Shown: piece by piece, positions 25,543-34,450 of the stretch | Layout: each line of letters starts with the position of its first letter | Position numbering within the stretch: position 1 is the stretch's first letter | DNA from: Myxococcaceae bacterium | GTDB lineage: Bacteria > Myxococcota > Myxococcia > Myxococcales > Myxococcaceae | Length of the DNA: 48,996 nucleotides | Direction of reading: 5' to 3' | NCBI GenBank assembly: GCA_022842905.1 | Contig: JALHOS010000006.1 | Coordinates: 1 to 48,996, forward strand | Program-made: the position numbers and the translations under genes | Notes under the pieces: model-generated | What the model saw: only the letters and a program-made list of their open reading frames with translations | Told to the model about the DNA's origin: nothing | Databases searched by the model: none

Positions 25543-26589
25543 CTACCGCTGGGTGACCTGCGTCCCGTCGCTCAGCGCGGCGGGCGGGTAGTCGACGACG
25601 TCCTTGAGGGGCTCGGGCGCGCTCACCGTCACCTCACGCTGCGTGCGGTCGACCACCGTTACCGCCACGCGCCGCGACCGGCCCTGCTCGTCGACCAAGA
25701 TCACGTGCTCACCGCCGCTGCTGCCGAGCGCCGTCGCCGGCAGGACGAACAACGCCTGCGAGCGCCCAGCCGGGAACGTCACCCGCGCCAGCGTGTTCGC
25801 CACGAAGCGGCCGTCCTTGTTCGGCACCATGATCTCCACCGGGATCCGCCGGCTCTGGGGATCGGCGCTGTTGATGACGGCCTTCACCACCGCGTCGTCC
25901 GTCGTCGCCTCACCCGCGACCGATTCCACCCGGACCTTCAGGCCCGGCTTGACCACCGCGCGCATACCCTCGGTGATGGTCGTCTTGAGGATCAACGGAT
26001 CGAGCTGCTGCAGCACGTAGACCGGCGTACCCGGCCCGACCATGCCGCCCGTCTGATCCGGCGCGTCCACGAGCGTTCCACCGAAGGGCGCGAACAGCGT
26101 GTGCCGCTTCTTCCCCGCCCGCGCCTGCGCCAACCCCGCCCGCGCCTGCAGCACTTGAGCCTTCGCCGCGCGCGCCTGGGTGTCGGTCTGCCGGAACTGC
26201 ACGTCGGACACGCCGCCCTCGGCCTTGAGCTTCTCGTTGCGCGACGCCACGTCGGAAGCCAGCGCCGCGCCCGCTTCGGCCGCTTCGACGGCGGCTTCGG
26301 CCTGCGCCACCTGCGCGTCGACGATCTCACTGTCGAGCGCCCCGAGCAGCTGACCCGCCTTCACCACGTCGCCGCGGCTCACCTTCGACTGCGACAACCG
26401 CCCACCGAGTTCGAAGCCCAGCGGCAACAGCCGAGACGGCATGAGCGAGCCCGTGACCACGTCCTTGCCGGTGCCCTTCCCCTCGCTCGCTCGCACCACG
26501 CGCAGCTTCCCGCCTTCGGCCTGCGCCAGCGCCGCGGCCAACAGCGCCGCCACCGCCAGCACCCGCCCCGCTCCACTGATTCGCCTCAC
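25543..26589 (-). CDS. RND periplasmic adaptor subunit (membrane fusion protein)
   Basis: 348 residues. A signal peptide (MRRISGAGRVLAVAALLAAALAQA) without lipobox cysteine. The order is that of HlyD/AcrA adaptors: a barrel-sandwich half (GGRLSQSKVSRGDVVKAGQLLGAL), an Ala-rich coiled-coil hairpin (about 95-150), the second half (HTLFAPFGGTLVDAPDQTGGMVG), then the beta-barrel. It links the RND pump to TolC. The stop of tetR overlaps its start (ATGA), so it is translationally coupled to the regulator. Confidence 0.92.
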   Translation of the reverse strand: MRRISGAGRVLAVAALLAAALAQAEGGKLRVVRASEGKGTGKDVVTGSLMPSRLLPLGFELGGRLSQSKVSRGDVVKAGQLLGALDSEIVDAQVAQAEAAVEAAEAGAALASDVASRNEKLKAEGGVSDVQFRQTDTQARAAKAQVLQARAGLAQARAGKKRHTLFAPFGGTLVDAPDQTGGMVGPGTPVYVLQQLDPLILKTTITEGMRAVVKPGLKVRVESVAGEATTDDAVVKAVINSADPQSRRIPVEIMVPNKDGRFVANTLARVTFPAGRSQALFVLPATALGSSGGEHVILVDEQGRSRRVAVTVVDRTQREVTVSAPEPLKDVVDYPPAALSDGTQVTQR

Positions 26590-27302
26590 GTCGCTCTCCT
26601 CTTCGTCCGTGTACGCCCTGTCACCTTCTTCGAAGTCCCGAGTCGCACGGCCCGCGGGATCGGCGCGATTCCCCGGCTCAGCAGCTCCTTGAGCGAGCGC
26701 ACCCAGAAGTCGAGGTCCGGCTTTTCCTTCAGGTCAATCATCGACCGCGCCAACAGCAACCACGTGCCGACGACCATGGAGCCGACGACCTGCGTGGGGA
26801 GCCCTTGCCGGCACAGCCCGAAGGCGACGCGCTGCTCGAGCTCTTCGCCGATGCGGCCGGCCTCGGCGTCGAGGAAGTCCCACAGCACACCTTCGAACTC
26901 GGTGCCCCGCGAACCGCGCATGAGCACGTCGATGACGTGGCGGTTCTCCCACATGGTCTCGAGCGTCTGGCGGTCGGCGCGCTCGTCGATCGCCTCGAAC
27001 GCCGCCACCGCTTCGGCCGGCGCCCGACCACGCTCGAGCTGCGCGCGGAACGTCTCTTCCAGCGCGGCGTACGCCTCCCGCCGCTCGCTCAGGAGCACCT
27101 GCATGCGGTGCATGGCCAGCGCCGCTGCTTCACCGAACGCGGCCTCCTTGGACTCGAAGTGCAGGTAGAAGGCGCCCTTCGACAGCCCCGCCGCTTGGGT
27201 GATGTCTTCGATCCGCGCGCGCTGCAGCCCGTGCTGGCTGAACGCCCGCACCGCCGCGGCCAAGAGCGCTTCCTTCGCGTGTGGATCTTTCGGCCGTGCC
27301 AT
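26586..27302 (-). CDS. TetR-family transcriptional regulator of the efflux operon
   Basis: 238 residues. N-terminal DNA-binding domain with KEALLAAAVRAFSQHGLQRARIEDI and recognition helix AGLSKGAFYLHFESKEAAF (about 38-56). The C-terminal ligand-binding domain has a LEETFRAQLERGRAP helix and a Cys-containing GLCRQGLPTQVVGSMVVG helix that would line the ligand pocket. It is the first gene of the operon and translationally coupled to the adaptor. Two related palindromes lie 31-78 bp upstream of its ATG, as expected for autorepression. Confidence 0.92.
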   Translation of the reverse strand: MARPKDPHAKEALLAAAVRAFSQHGLQRARIEDITQAAGLSKGAFYLHFESKEAAFGEAAALAMHRMQVLLSERREAYAALEETFRAQLERGRAPAEAVAAFEAIDERADRQTLETMWENRHVIDVLMRGSRGTEFEGVLWDFLDAEAGRIGEELEQRVAFGLCRQGLPTQVVGSMVVGTWLLLARSMIDLKEKPDLDFWVRSLKELLSRGIAPIPRAVRLGTSKKVTGRTRTKRRAT

Positions 27303-27332
27303 GTGGAGTGGACCCGAAGCTGCCGCCCGTAA

Positions 27333-27348
27333 CTAACCCGCGGGTCAA
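27333..27348 (+). promoter_or_regulatory. Palindromic operator-like site 1 upstream of the efflux operon
   Basis: CTAACCCGCGGGTCAA, with a perfect 10-bp core palindrome (ACCCGCGGGT, 27336-27345). It is 31 bp upstream of the tetR ATG. It matches site 2 (read on the other strand) at 13 of 16 positions. The likely binder is the TetR protein. Confidence 0.55.
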
Positions 27349-27364
27349 GAACCGCAACGGATCA

Positions 27365-27380
27365 TTGAACCGCCGGTCAG
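27365..27380 (-). promoter_or_regulatory. Palindromic operator-like site 2 upstream of the efflux operon
   Basis: On the minus strand CTGACCGGCGGTTCAA, closely related to site 1. Centre-to-centre distance is 32 bp, about three helical turns, so two TetR dimers could sit on the same face of DNA. The site also lies 58 bp upstream of the divergent vWA lipoprotein gene, which could be co-regulated. Confidence 0.5.
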
Positions 27381-27395
27381 AAACGGTGCTGGAGC

Positions 27396-27405
27396 CAATT
27401 AATTG
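27396..27405. repeat. AT-rich palindrome CAATTAATTG
   Basis: A perfect 10-bp palindrome inside GCCAATTAATTGCC, 32 bp before the ATG of the vWA lipoprotein gene. It is an AT pocket in very GC-rich DNA and could be an operator or part of the promoter of either divergent transcript. Confidence 0.3.
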
Positions 27406-27437
27406 CCGTCGCGCCCCGCACAACTACTCTTGCCTAC

Positions 27438-28517
27438 ATGCAGACGCTCTCGAGCAGGTGGTGGTTGGCCGGCGCGTTGGTGATGGCGGCCGCGTGCGGG
27501 CCCGAAGCGGTGGACGAGCAGCAGGCCTGCCTCACCCTCACCGAGCCTGAAGGGTCCAGCCTGGCGACGTCACTGCCGGCGCGGGTGTCGCTCCTGTTCG
27601 GGGTGGACACCTGCGGCGGCAAGCCAGTGGCCGGCTTGCCGGCATCGGCCTTCGTCCTGACGGAGGACGGGCGGCGCGTCAGTGACTTCGAAAGCCAGCA
27701 GGTGGTGCGCGCGCAGGGCCAGCAGTCGGCCATGTTCAGCGTGGTGCTGCTGGACATGTCGGGGAGCCTCCTCAAGTCCGGACAGTTTCCGGAGCTCAAG
27801 AGCGCGGCGGGGCGCTACCTGACGGCGGTGCTGGGCGCCGGCGCTGGGCAGCAGGTGGCCGTGTACACGTTCGACGGGCGCGCCGAGCCGCAGCGGGTGG
27901 TGCCCTTCACGTCGGACCTAAACCAGGCGCTGCGCGGCCTCGACACGCTGGACGTGCGCGAGTGCAGCGCGGCGGCGGACTGTGCCGGCTTCGCGGACCG
28001 GCGCAGCTGCGCGGGGTGGCGCTGCATCGACGACTCGACGAACTTGTACGGGGCCTTCGTCAGCGCGCTCCAGCAGCTCGACGCGAAGGTCGCGCAGGCG
28101 GACGTGCGGTGGAAAGACGCGGCGCTCGTGGTGTTCACCGACGGAACGGATCAGGCCGGGCGCGCTTCGGTGCACGACGCGTTCGCGGCGCTGTCCAAGT
28201 CGACCGCGCATCTCTTCAGCGTGGGGCTGGGCGCCGAGGTCGACGAAGCAGTCCTCCGCGCGTTGGGTCGCTCGGGCTACTTCCCCGCGAGCCGCGCCGA
28301 AGAGCTCGGCCAGGCGTTCACCGCCGTCGCGGACAAGGTGACGAGCCTGGCCAACCGCTTCTACGTGCTCGACTACTGCTCACCCAAGCGCGCGGGCACG
28401 CACACGCTCAAGGTGACGGTGACGGCGACCTTGCCGGACGGCCGCGTGGCCACCGGCGGCCTGTCGAAGGACTTCGACGCCACGGGCTTCGGCAGCGGCT
28501 GCGCGATCGGGCCCTGA
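27438..28517 (+). CDS. vWA-domain lipoprotein
   Basis: 359 residues. Lipobox MAAAC with Cys20. An Ig-like region (about 35-95) precedes a vWA domain that begins at VVLLDMSGS, an intact DxSxS metal site (Asp106, Ser108, Ser110). Further MIDAS elements are the DSTNLYGAF Thr and LVVFTDGTDQAG. A Cys-containing loop (ECSAAADCAGFADRRSCAGWRC) interrupts the domain and probably forms disulfides. The final 50 residues form another beta domain. It is divergent from the efflux operon with 135 bp between. vWA lipoproteins usually bind protein partners at the surface; the partner is not evident. Confidence 0.82.
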   Translation: MQTLSSRWWLAGALVMAAACGPEAVDEQQACLTLTEPEGSSLATSLPARVSLLFGVDTCGGKPVAGLPASAFVLTEDGRRVSDFESQQVVRAQGQQSAMFSVVLLDMSGSLLKSGQFPELKSAAGRYLTAVLGAGAGQQVAVYTFDGRAEPQRVVPFTSDLNQALRGLDTLDVRECSAAADCAGFADRRSCAGWRCIDDSTNLYGAFVSALQQLDAKVAQADVRWKDAALVVFTDGTDQAGRASVHDAFAALSKSTAHLFSVGLGAEVDEAVLRALGRSGYFPASRAEELGQAFTAVADKVTSLANRFYVLDYCSPKRAGTHTLKVTVTATLPDGRVATGGLSKDFDATGFGSGCAIGP

Positions 28518-28581
28518 CCTTCTCCGTCGGTCCCATTCACGAAGTGAACCCAAGCGGTCCCCTCCTCGCCCCAGGACGCCC

Positions 28582-29799
28582 ATGGTCCGGAACGTCATCT
28601 TCCTCGCGCCCTTCCCCATCGAAGACATCATGCGCTTCGTGCGCGCGACGGCGCGGCTCGAGAACGTGCGGCTGCTGGGCATTTGCCACACGCTGTCCGA
28701 CGAAGGACGCCGGCTCTTCGCCGACGTGGCGCGCGTGGAAGACCCGTTCAGCGTGGACGACGTCAGCCACGCGGTGGCGCTGCTGAGCAAGAAACATGGT
28801 CCGGCGCACCGGATCCTCGGCACGCTGGAGAAGATGATGGTGCTCCTGGCGGAAGTCCGAGAGCGCGCTGGCGTGCCGGGCACTGGCGTTCGCACCGCAA
28901 CGCTGTTCCGCGAGAAGGCGCTCATGAAGGACGTGCTGCGCGCGGCCGGGCTGCCCGTCGCCAAGCACGCGCTGGTGACCAACGAAGGCCAGGCCAAGGC
29001 GTTCGCGAACCAGGTCGGGCTCCCGCTCATCGTCAAGCCGCCCGCAGGCGTCGGGGCCAAGGCGACGTTCCGCGTCCGCACCGTGGAGGCGCTGGGCAAG
29101 GCGCTGGCCCTCGCGAAGGCGGAGAGCTCGGGGCCGGTGCTGCTCGAAGAGCTGATCCAAGGCAGCGAGCACAGCTTCGAGACCATCACCATCGGCGGGC
29201 AGCCCGTCGTGTCGTCCTTCGCCGACTACTACCCAGGGTGTCTGGAGGTCCTCGAGAACCCGTGGATTCAGTGGGCCTGCGTGCTGCCGCGCGAAGTCGA
29301 CAAGCCTGGCTACGCCCAGGCCAAGGAGCTTGGACACAAGGCCATTCGCGTGCTCGGGCTGGACGACGGCATGACGCACATGGAGTGGTTCCTCCGCAAG
29401 GACGGCTCCGTCGCCATCGGGGAGATCGCCCAGCGGCCTCCCGGACCGCAGCTCTGCCAGATGACGGGGCTCGTGAACGACGTCGACATTTACCGGGCGT
29501 GGGCGCGTGCGGTCGTCGACGGTGAGCTCGATCGGCCGTGGCACCGACGGTCCGCCGCGGGCACCGCCTTCGTCCGCGGCGTCGGGAAGGGTCGCATCAC
29601 CGCCGTGCGCGGCGTGCGCGAGGTCCACCAGGCCGTCGGCCCGTACCTGGTGGAGGCCAAGCTCCCCGTCGTCGGCAAGCCCAAGAACGAGAGCTACGAG
29701 GGCGACGGGTACGTCGTCGTTCGGCACGAGCGCACCGAGATGGTGCGCCAGCTGATCACCACCATCATCGAGACGATGAAGGTGCACTACGAAGGGTGA
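28582..29799 (+). CDS. ATP-grasp domain enzyme
   Basis: 405 residues. A pre-ATP-grasp domain (1-110) starts with a Rossmann-like strand (VIFLAPFPIE). The ATP-grasp fold follows: RTATLFREKALMKDVLRAAGLPVAKHALV, LPLIVKPPAGVGAKATFRV (phosphate-binding Lys), VLLEELIQGSEHSFET and the Mg-binding HMEWFLRKDGSVAIGEIAQRPPG. This is the carboxylate-amine/thiol ligase superfamily, near biotin carboxylase-like enzymes, but substrate is not predictable. The C-terminal 100 residues are specific to this subfamily. It ends 4 bp from the convergent peptidoglycan-binding gene. Confidence 0.85.
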   Translation: MVRNVIFLAPFPIEDIMRFVRATARLENVRLLGICHTLSDEGRRLFADVARVEDPFSVDDVSHAVALLSKKHGPAHRILGTLEKMMVLLAEVRERAGVPGTGVRTATLFREKALMKDVLRAAGLPVAKHALVTNEGQAKAFANQVGLPLIVKPPAGVGAKATFRVRTVEALGKALALAKAESSGPVLLEELIQGSEHSFETITIGGQPVVSSFADYYPGCLEVLENPWIQWACVLPREVDKPGYAQAKELGHKAIRVLGLDDGMTHMEWFLRKDGSVAIGEIAQRPPGPQLCQMTGLVNDVDIYRAWARAVVDGELDRPWHRRSAAGTAFVRGVGKGRITAVRGVREVHQAVGPYLVEAKLPVVGKPKNESYEGDGYVVVRHERTEMVRQLITTIIETMKVHYEG

Positions 29800-29803
29800 C
29801 GCT

Positions 29804-30418
29804 TCAGGCCTTGGCGGCGACGAAGCGGTCGGTCTTGGCGGGGGCTTCCTTCTCCGCGCCTGAGCCGAAGACGTCCGTCAGCAGCGCGGCGGGCACCGTG
29901 CCCAGGTCCGTCCACTTCGTCGGGGAGCCCGGGACGATGGTCGTCTGCTTGAGCCACGCGCGGCCCTGATCCACCACGACCTCCTTCTTTCCACCCAGCA
30001 GCGCGTCGATGCGCACCGACAGCGGGGCCTTCAGCGTCGGCGCCTTCTCGGCTGCCTTGGGCTTGGCGAGCAGCGCTCGGTACGCGAACGCAGCGAGCCG
30101 GCGCTGCGGCAGCGTGAGCTTCGCCGGCAGCCGCTTGGGCATCATCGGCTTGTCCGCCAGCTCGTGCGAGAGCGCCTTGCGGGTCGCCATGTTCAGCAGG
30201 CCCGTCGGCTCGAGCCCGACCGCAAGCTGGAAGGCCTTGAGGTCCTGCTCCGTCTGCGGCCCGAACTTCCCGTCCGGCGTGTGGAGGAGGAAGCCGAGCT
30301 TCGAGAGCTGCTCCTGGAACGCGCGGACGACGGCCCCCTGGTCACCCCGCTTGAGGGTGGCGATGAGCAGCTTGGGCGGCAGGGCGATGGACGGAGAAGC
30401 GGCGGCGACGGTCGACAT
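29804..30418 (-). CDS. Peptidoglycan-binding (PGRP_1-like) domain protein
   Basis: 204 residues with no signal peptide. Residues about 27-88 form a classic peptidoglycan-binding domain: LKRGDQGAVVRAFQEQLSKLGF, PDGKFGPQTEQDLKAFQLAVGLEPTGLLNMATRKAL. The remaining 115 residues are Lys/Ala-rich with no recognised catalytic motif. Start chosen at ATG 30418. Lack of an export signal suggests either a non-classical route or an intracellular or contractile-system role, as similar domains occur in effector-linked proteins. No secretion genes are near. Confidence 0.75.
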   Translation of the reverse strand: MSTVAAASPSIALPPKLLIATLKRGDQGAVVRAFQEQLSKLGFLLHTPDGKFGPQTEQDLKAFQLAVGLEPTGLLNMATRKALSHELADKPMMPKRLPAKLTLPQRRLAAFAYRALLAKPKAAEKAPTLKAPLSVRIDALLGGKKEVVVDQGRAWLKQTTIVPGSPTKWTDLGTVPAALLTDVFGSGAEKEAPAKTDRFVAAKA

Positions 30419-30752
30419 GGGGCACCCTTTTTCTTGAAGCACGGCGGGTTGGTGCCCCTCAAGACGACGTCAGCGAGGGCCACCACTCAGCGCGAGGCTG
30501 TCACGGGCCTTGCCCTTTGATCACTGAGCGGGACCGGCGAAGTCCGTGTGGGGCTTGCGGGAGCCGGGAACGCAGCCTGGCGCGCCCCGAAGCCTGGAGA
30601 ACGCCTTGGGACTCGTCCGGTCCCGTCCAGGCGCCCCTTTTCACCGCGCGAGAGGACTGGCGTGGAGGCTGTCCCCGGTCACGGCCCGGGCCGCGGGAAC
30701 CGTCTCGCCGATGCTCCTGGCCCGCGCGTTGAGCGAGGCTCGGGCGAGCCCT
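30419..30752. other. Intergenic region of 334 bp with no gene
   Basis: Between the peptidoglycan-binding gene and the end of dapE. No convincing coding frame is present on either strand. A small inverted repeat GGCTCG/CGAGCC at 30737-30750 lies just past the dapE stop and may be a weak terminator, but no U-tract follows. Confidence 0.5.
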
Positions 30753-31811
30753 TCAGCCCCGAAGGAACGCGTCGAGCACGTCGTAGCTGGCCTGCAGCGC
30801 AGCGACCGAGCAGCTCTCGTCGCGCTGGTGCGCCTGCGCCGTCTCACCCGGCCCGTAGTTCACCGCGTCCACACCCCACTCGGAGAACCGCGCCACGTCC
30901 GTCCAGGCCTGCTTGGCCTCGGCGGCGCGCCCGGTCGCCTGCACCAGCCGCTGGACGAGCGGGTTGCCCAGACAGACCCGCCCAGACGGCGCCGCGTCGC
31001 TGAAGTCCACGACACAGCGCTCGCGCACCAGCGCGCGAACGTCGGCCTGCGCCTGCTCCACGCTCTTCCCCGGCGCGAAGCGGTAGTTCACATTGACCTC
31101 GAAGTGCTCCGGCACGACGTTGCGCGCCCGACCGCCCTTGGCCAGCGTCGCGCTCATCACCTCGTAGAAGGTCAACCCGTCCTGCGTGACGGCGACGCGC
31201 TCGCGGGCAGCCAGCTCGCTCAGCACCCCACCCGCCGCGTGGATCGCGTTCTTGCCCTGCCACGGCCGCGCCGAGTGCGCCGCCTGCCCTTGAAAAGAGA
31301 GCGTGGCGTGGAGGGAGCCGACGCAGCCGACCTGCACCGCGCCGTCCGTGGGCTCCATGGCGATGCCGAGCTTCAAGCGCCCCAGTTGCGGCACCCGCTC
31401 GAAGAGCGGCCCCAACCCCGACTCGAGGTAGGGACCTTCTTCCTTCTCGTACAGCACCCACAGCACGTTGACCGGCAGGCTCGCGCGCGGGAGTTCCTCG
31501 GCGAGCGCCATCATCACCGCGAGCGCGCCCTTCATGTCTGAGCTGCCGAGCCCGAAGAGGCGGTCTCCGTCGAGATGCGGCTCCTTGGATCCCGGGTGCG
31601 CCGGCACCGTGTCCAAGTGGCCGATCAACGCCACCGTCGGCCGCGTGTCCTTCAAGTCACCCAACACGAAGCTGTGCGAGACCCGGTGCAGCTCGTGCGC
31701 CCCAAAGTGCCGGTGTGCCCAGTGCTGAACCAAATCCGCCAACGGCCCTTCGTGGCCAATCGGCGAAGGCAGTCGCACCAATTCCAGCGCGCGCTCAGCG
31801 AGGCTCGGCAT
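30753..31811 (-). CDS. dapE: Succinyl-diaminopimelate desuccinylase
   Basis: 352 residues, M20 family. Hydrolyses N-succinyl-LL-diaminopimelate in the succinylase branch of lysine/DAP synthesis. Metal ligands: His65 and Asp67 (IGHLDTVP), Asp92 (GSSDMKG), Glu124/Glu125 (YEKEEG), a Glu in AMEPTDG and a late His. The dimerisation domain begins near CVGSLHATLSFQG. The start is 6 bp after the dapD stop, so dapD-dapE are one operon. ArgE-like deacylases share the fold, but the dapD neighbour supports DapE. Confidence 0.93.
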   Translation of the reverse strand: MPSLAERALELVRLPSPIGHEGPLADLVQHWAHRHFGAHELHRVSHSFVLGDLKDTRPTVALIGHLDTVPAHPGSKEPHLDGDRLFGLGSSDMKGALAVMMALAEELPRASLPVNVLWVLYEKEEGPYLESGLGPLFERVPQLGRLKLGIAMEPTDGAVQVGCVGSLHATLSFQGQAAHSARPWQGKNAIHAAGGVLSELAARERVAVTQDGLTFYEVMSATLAKGGRARNVVPEHFEVNVNYRFAPGKSVEQAQADVRALVRERCVVDFSDAAPSGRVCLGNPLVQRLVQATGRAAEAKQAWTDVARFSEWGVDAVNYGPGETAQAHQRDESCSVAALQASYDVLDAFLRG

Positions 31812-31817
31812 GGGCGC

Positions 31818-32639
31818 TCAGACTTGCACGGCGAAGTCGCGCAGCACCTGGTTGAGCGACGTCTTCTGGTCGGTGGTGGCGCTGCGCTGGCCGATGATGA
31901 GCGCGCACGGCACGTGGTACTCGCCTGCGGGGAACTTCTTCACACGGCTGCCAGGAATGACGACGGACCGCGGCGGCACGCGCCCCTTGTGGACGATCTC
32001 CGCGCTGCCGCTGACGTCGATGATCGGCGTCGACGACGTCAGCACCGTGTTCGCGCCGATGACGGCCTCTTCGCCCACCTGCACCCCTTCGACGATGACG
32101 CAGCGACTGCCGATGAACGCGCCGTCTTCGATGATGACCGGCGACGCAGCGGGCGGCTCGAGCACCCCGCCAAGGCCGACACCTCCGGACAGGTGCACGT
32201 TGCGGCCGACCTGCGCGCAGCTGCCGACGGTGGCCCAGGTGTCCACCATGGTGCCGCTGCCCACCCACGCGCCGATGTTGACGTAGCCCGGCATGACGAC
32301 GGCGCCGCGCTCGACGAAGGCGCCGTAGCGAATGACGCCGGGCGGGACGAGCCGCACCCCAGCCTCTGCCAGCCCCTTCTTGAGCGGGATTTTGTCGTGG
32401 AACTCGAAGGGCGGCACCTCCAGCGTCTTCATCTCGCAGGTCGCGAAGTAGAGGAGGATCGCCTCCTTGATCCACGCGTTCACTTCCCACCCGCTGGCGC
32501 CCTTCTGCGCCACGCGCACCACGCCGCGGTCCAGCAGACTGAGCGTCTCCTTCACCGCCATCGCGTAGAAGGGCTCCTTGATCTTCTCGCGCTCGGTGAA
32601 GGCCGCATGCACCCGCGCTTCCAGATCCGCCAAGTTCAT
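31818..32639 (-). CDS. dapD: 2,3,4,5-tetrahydropyridine-2,6-dicarboxylate N-succinyltransferase
   Basis: 273 residues, the usual length of DapD. Transfers succinyl from succinyl-CoA to tetrahydrodipicolinate. An N-terminal helical domain (1-100) precedes the left-handed beta-helix of hexapeptide repeats, seen in VPPGVIRYGAFVERGAVVMPG, YVNIGAWVGSGTMVDTWATVGSCAQVG and NVHLSGGVGLGGVLEP. The C-terminal RSATTDQKTSLNQVLR is family-typical. The ATG at 32639 gives a normal N-terminus. First gene of the dapD-dapE operon. Confidence 0.95.
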   Translation of the reverse strand: MNLADLEARVHAAFTEREKIKEPFYAMAVKETLSLLDRGVVRVAQKGASGWEVNAWIKEAILLYFATCEMKTLEVPPFEFHDKIPLKKGLAEAGVRLVPPGVIRYGAFVERGAVVMPGYVNIGAWVGSGTMVDTWATVGSCAQVGRNVHLSGGVGLGGVLEPPAASPVIIEDGAFIGSRCVIVEGVQVGEEAVIGANTVLTSSTPIIDVSGSAEIVHKGRVPPRSVVIPGSRVKKFPAGEYHVPCALIIGQRSATTDQKTSLNQVLRDFAVQV

Positions 32640-32716
32640 GTGACGGAATTGAGTCGATTTCGCGCGGAAACTCACGCGGCGTTTGCCGGCGTGGTGCGAC
32701 GCCTCGCGCTGGAGGC

Positions 32717-34450
32717 TCAGAGTTCGAAGAACAGCGACAGGTTCTGCGCCCGCCGCCCCTGCTGCTCGACGGCCACGCTCTGCGCCCCGCGCTGCCCGGC
32801 GTAGTGCAGCGACCGGGAGAAGAAGCCGCCGTCACATGACGCGCTCGCGCTGGCGGCGGCGCCCGGCCCGAACACCATCACCGGCCCCGCGTCGGGCTGA
32901 CAGGTGCCCAGCACGTCGAAGTCCCGTCCGTCGATCGACCCCGCGCCAGGCCAACTCGCCGAGGCCAGCGGCTCGCAGACGTTGGCGCCGCCGTCGGGCA
33001 CGAAGCACGTGTAGAGAATGCCAAGCGGCACGAAGGACTCGTGCCCTGCGCGGTGGAAGGAGATTCGCGCCCGCGCCGAGAGGTCCGGCTGGTTGGGGAA
33101 GAAGCGCCCACCCCAGAACGTGCGGCCGATCTCCCCTCCGGTGAGCCACAGCACGTCGCCCCGCACCACGGTGACCGGGCCGACGTTGCCCTGCGGCAGG
33201 TGGCTCGCGCGCCCGAAGCTGTCCGCCTGCGCGTCGTACACCAGCACGTCGTTGTACGTGCCGAAGCGGGGAAACGTCTGCACGCCGCGCCCGCGTTGAA
33301 CGCCGAAGTTGGCCCCGCCGTCGGGAAACGCGAGGCAGCCGAAGTCGTAGCCGCCCGGCAGCAGCACGTAGCGATCGCGCCAGGTGAGCTGGCCGCGCGG
33401 GTAGAGGCCCAGGGTCGTGGGCGTGTCGCGCAGCCGCGTCCACTGGTTCGTCGCAGGCGTGTACGCCCACGAGTCGGCGACGTTGCAGTTGCGCGGCGAG
33501 GAGACCGCGGCTGCGGTCGCGAACGCCGTCCCACCGAAGACGACGAGCCTTCCGCCGACCGCGGCCACCGCGGCGTTCGAGCGCGGCGTCCCAGGGAGGC
33601 TGTCCAGCTCCTGCCACGCCGAAGGTGCGGCGAGCTCGAGCTTCCAGAGCCGAGCGCCCAGCCGAGGGAAGCCGCCGTCGCGTGCCCGCTCGGTCAGCGC
33701 CGCGAAGGTCGGCGGTCCGTAGTCGCCACCGCCGACCAGATAGAGCGCGCCGCCCAGCACCGCGGCCCCAGCCTCCGTCAGCCCCGTCGGCAGTGGCGGC
33801 AGCGCAGCCCAGCGCCAGGTGCCGCCGTCCTTCGAAAGCCGCCAAGCGTCCGTGGTGCTGCCGTCGTCGTTGAAGCCGCCCAGCACGAAGAGCGCGTCGT
33901 CGGACGACGCCACGGCCATGCCTTGCCGCGGCGGGCCCGGGAGGTCCGGCAGCCCGAGCCACTGTCCGCCGTCGACGGCGCTGAAGAAGGCGCGGCTGTG
34001 GAAGCCGCCGAGGAAGGCCGCGGGGTCCTTGCCTGGGACCGCGTCGCGCTGGTTGTGCCCTCCAGCCACGATGAAGTCGCCGCCGACGTAGCCCGCGGCG
34101 TTGCCCTGCATGGCCACGGGGAGATCGGCCGTCAGCTCCCAGTCGAGGTCGAGCCACTGCTCGAGCGACGACTCTGCCTGGGGCAGCGGTGAGGGCGGGA
34201 GTGTGCCTGCGTCGGGCCAGCCCGCATCGTCGAGGCCGCCGTCGCGCGCGCCGGAGTCTTCTGCTCCCGCGTCCGTGTCATGCAGTCCCGCGTCGACTTC
34301 GCCCGCGTCGGTCACGCCACCGTCGCGTCGGCCCGCATCGACGAGGCCCGCGTCGGTGCAACGCGACGCCTCACACGTCGGCTTGGCGCAGCGCGGCGCC
34401 AGCACGGCGAGGAGCCCCACCGCGAGCTGAAGGAGGTGCTGAGGACGCAC
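32717..34450 (-). CDS. Kelch-repeat exported protein with DAG linker
   Basis: 577 residues, GTG start. Signal peptide (MRPQHLLQLAVGLLAVLAPRC) with a possible lipid-anchor Cys21. A 60-residue linker built of repeated DAG/DGG units follows, a hallmark of myxobacterial surface lipoproteins. From about 100 there are at least five Kelch-type blades (GGDFIVAGGHNQ, ALFVLGGFNDDG, ALYLVGGGDYG, RLVVFGGTAF, VLWLTGGEIG), predicting a six- or seven-bladed propeller. Several Cys residues in the last 100 residues may pair. No enzymatic motif is seen. Likely a surface adhesion or scaffold protein. Confidence 0.83.
   Translation of the reverse strand: MRPQHLLQLAVGLLAVLAPRCAKPTCEASRCTDAGLVDAGRRDGGVTDAGEVDAGLHDTDAGAEDSGARDGGLDDAGWPDAGTLPPSPLPQAESSLEQWLDLDWELTADLPVAMQGNAAGYVGGDFIVAGGHNQRDAVPGKDPAAFLGGFHSRAFFSAVDGGQWLGLPDLPGPPRQGMAVASSDDALFVLGGFNDDGSTTDAWRLSKDGGTWRWAALPPLPTGLTEAGAAVLGGALYLVGGGDYGPPTFAALTERARDGGFPRLGARLWKLELAAPSAWQELDSLPGTPRSNAAVAAVGGRLVVFGGTAFATAAAVSSPRNCNVADSWAYTPATNQWTRLRDTPTTLGLYPRGQLTWRDRYVLLPGGYDFGCLAFPDGGANFGVQRGRGVQTFPRFGTYNDVLVYDAQADSFGRASHLPQGNVGPVTVVRGDVLWLTGGEIGRTFWGGRFFPNQPDLSARARISFHRAGHESFVPLGILYTCFVPDGGANVCEPLASASWPGAGSIDGRDFDVLGTCQPDAGPVMVFGPGAAASASASCDGGFFSRSLHYAGQRGAQSVAVEQQGRRAQNLSLFFEL

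Noticed and set aside
28536-28548. TTCAC-GAA-GTGAA inverted repeat before the ATP-grasp gene
   Set aside because: Only five bp per arm; expected by chance at this frequency.
30546-31541. 331-codon plus-strand frame
   Set aside because: Mostly antisense to dapE; its remainder has no protein-like pattern.
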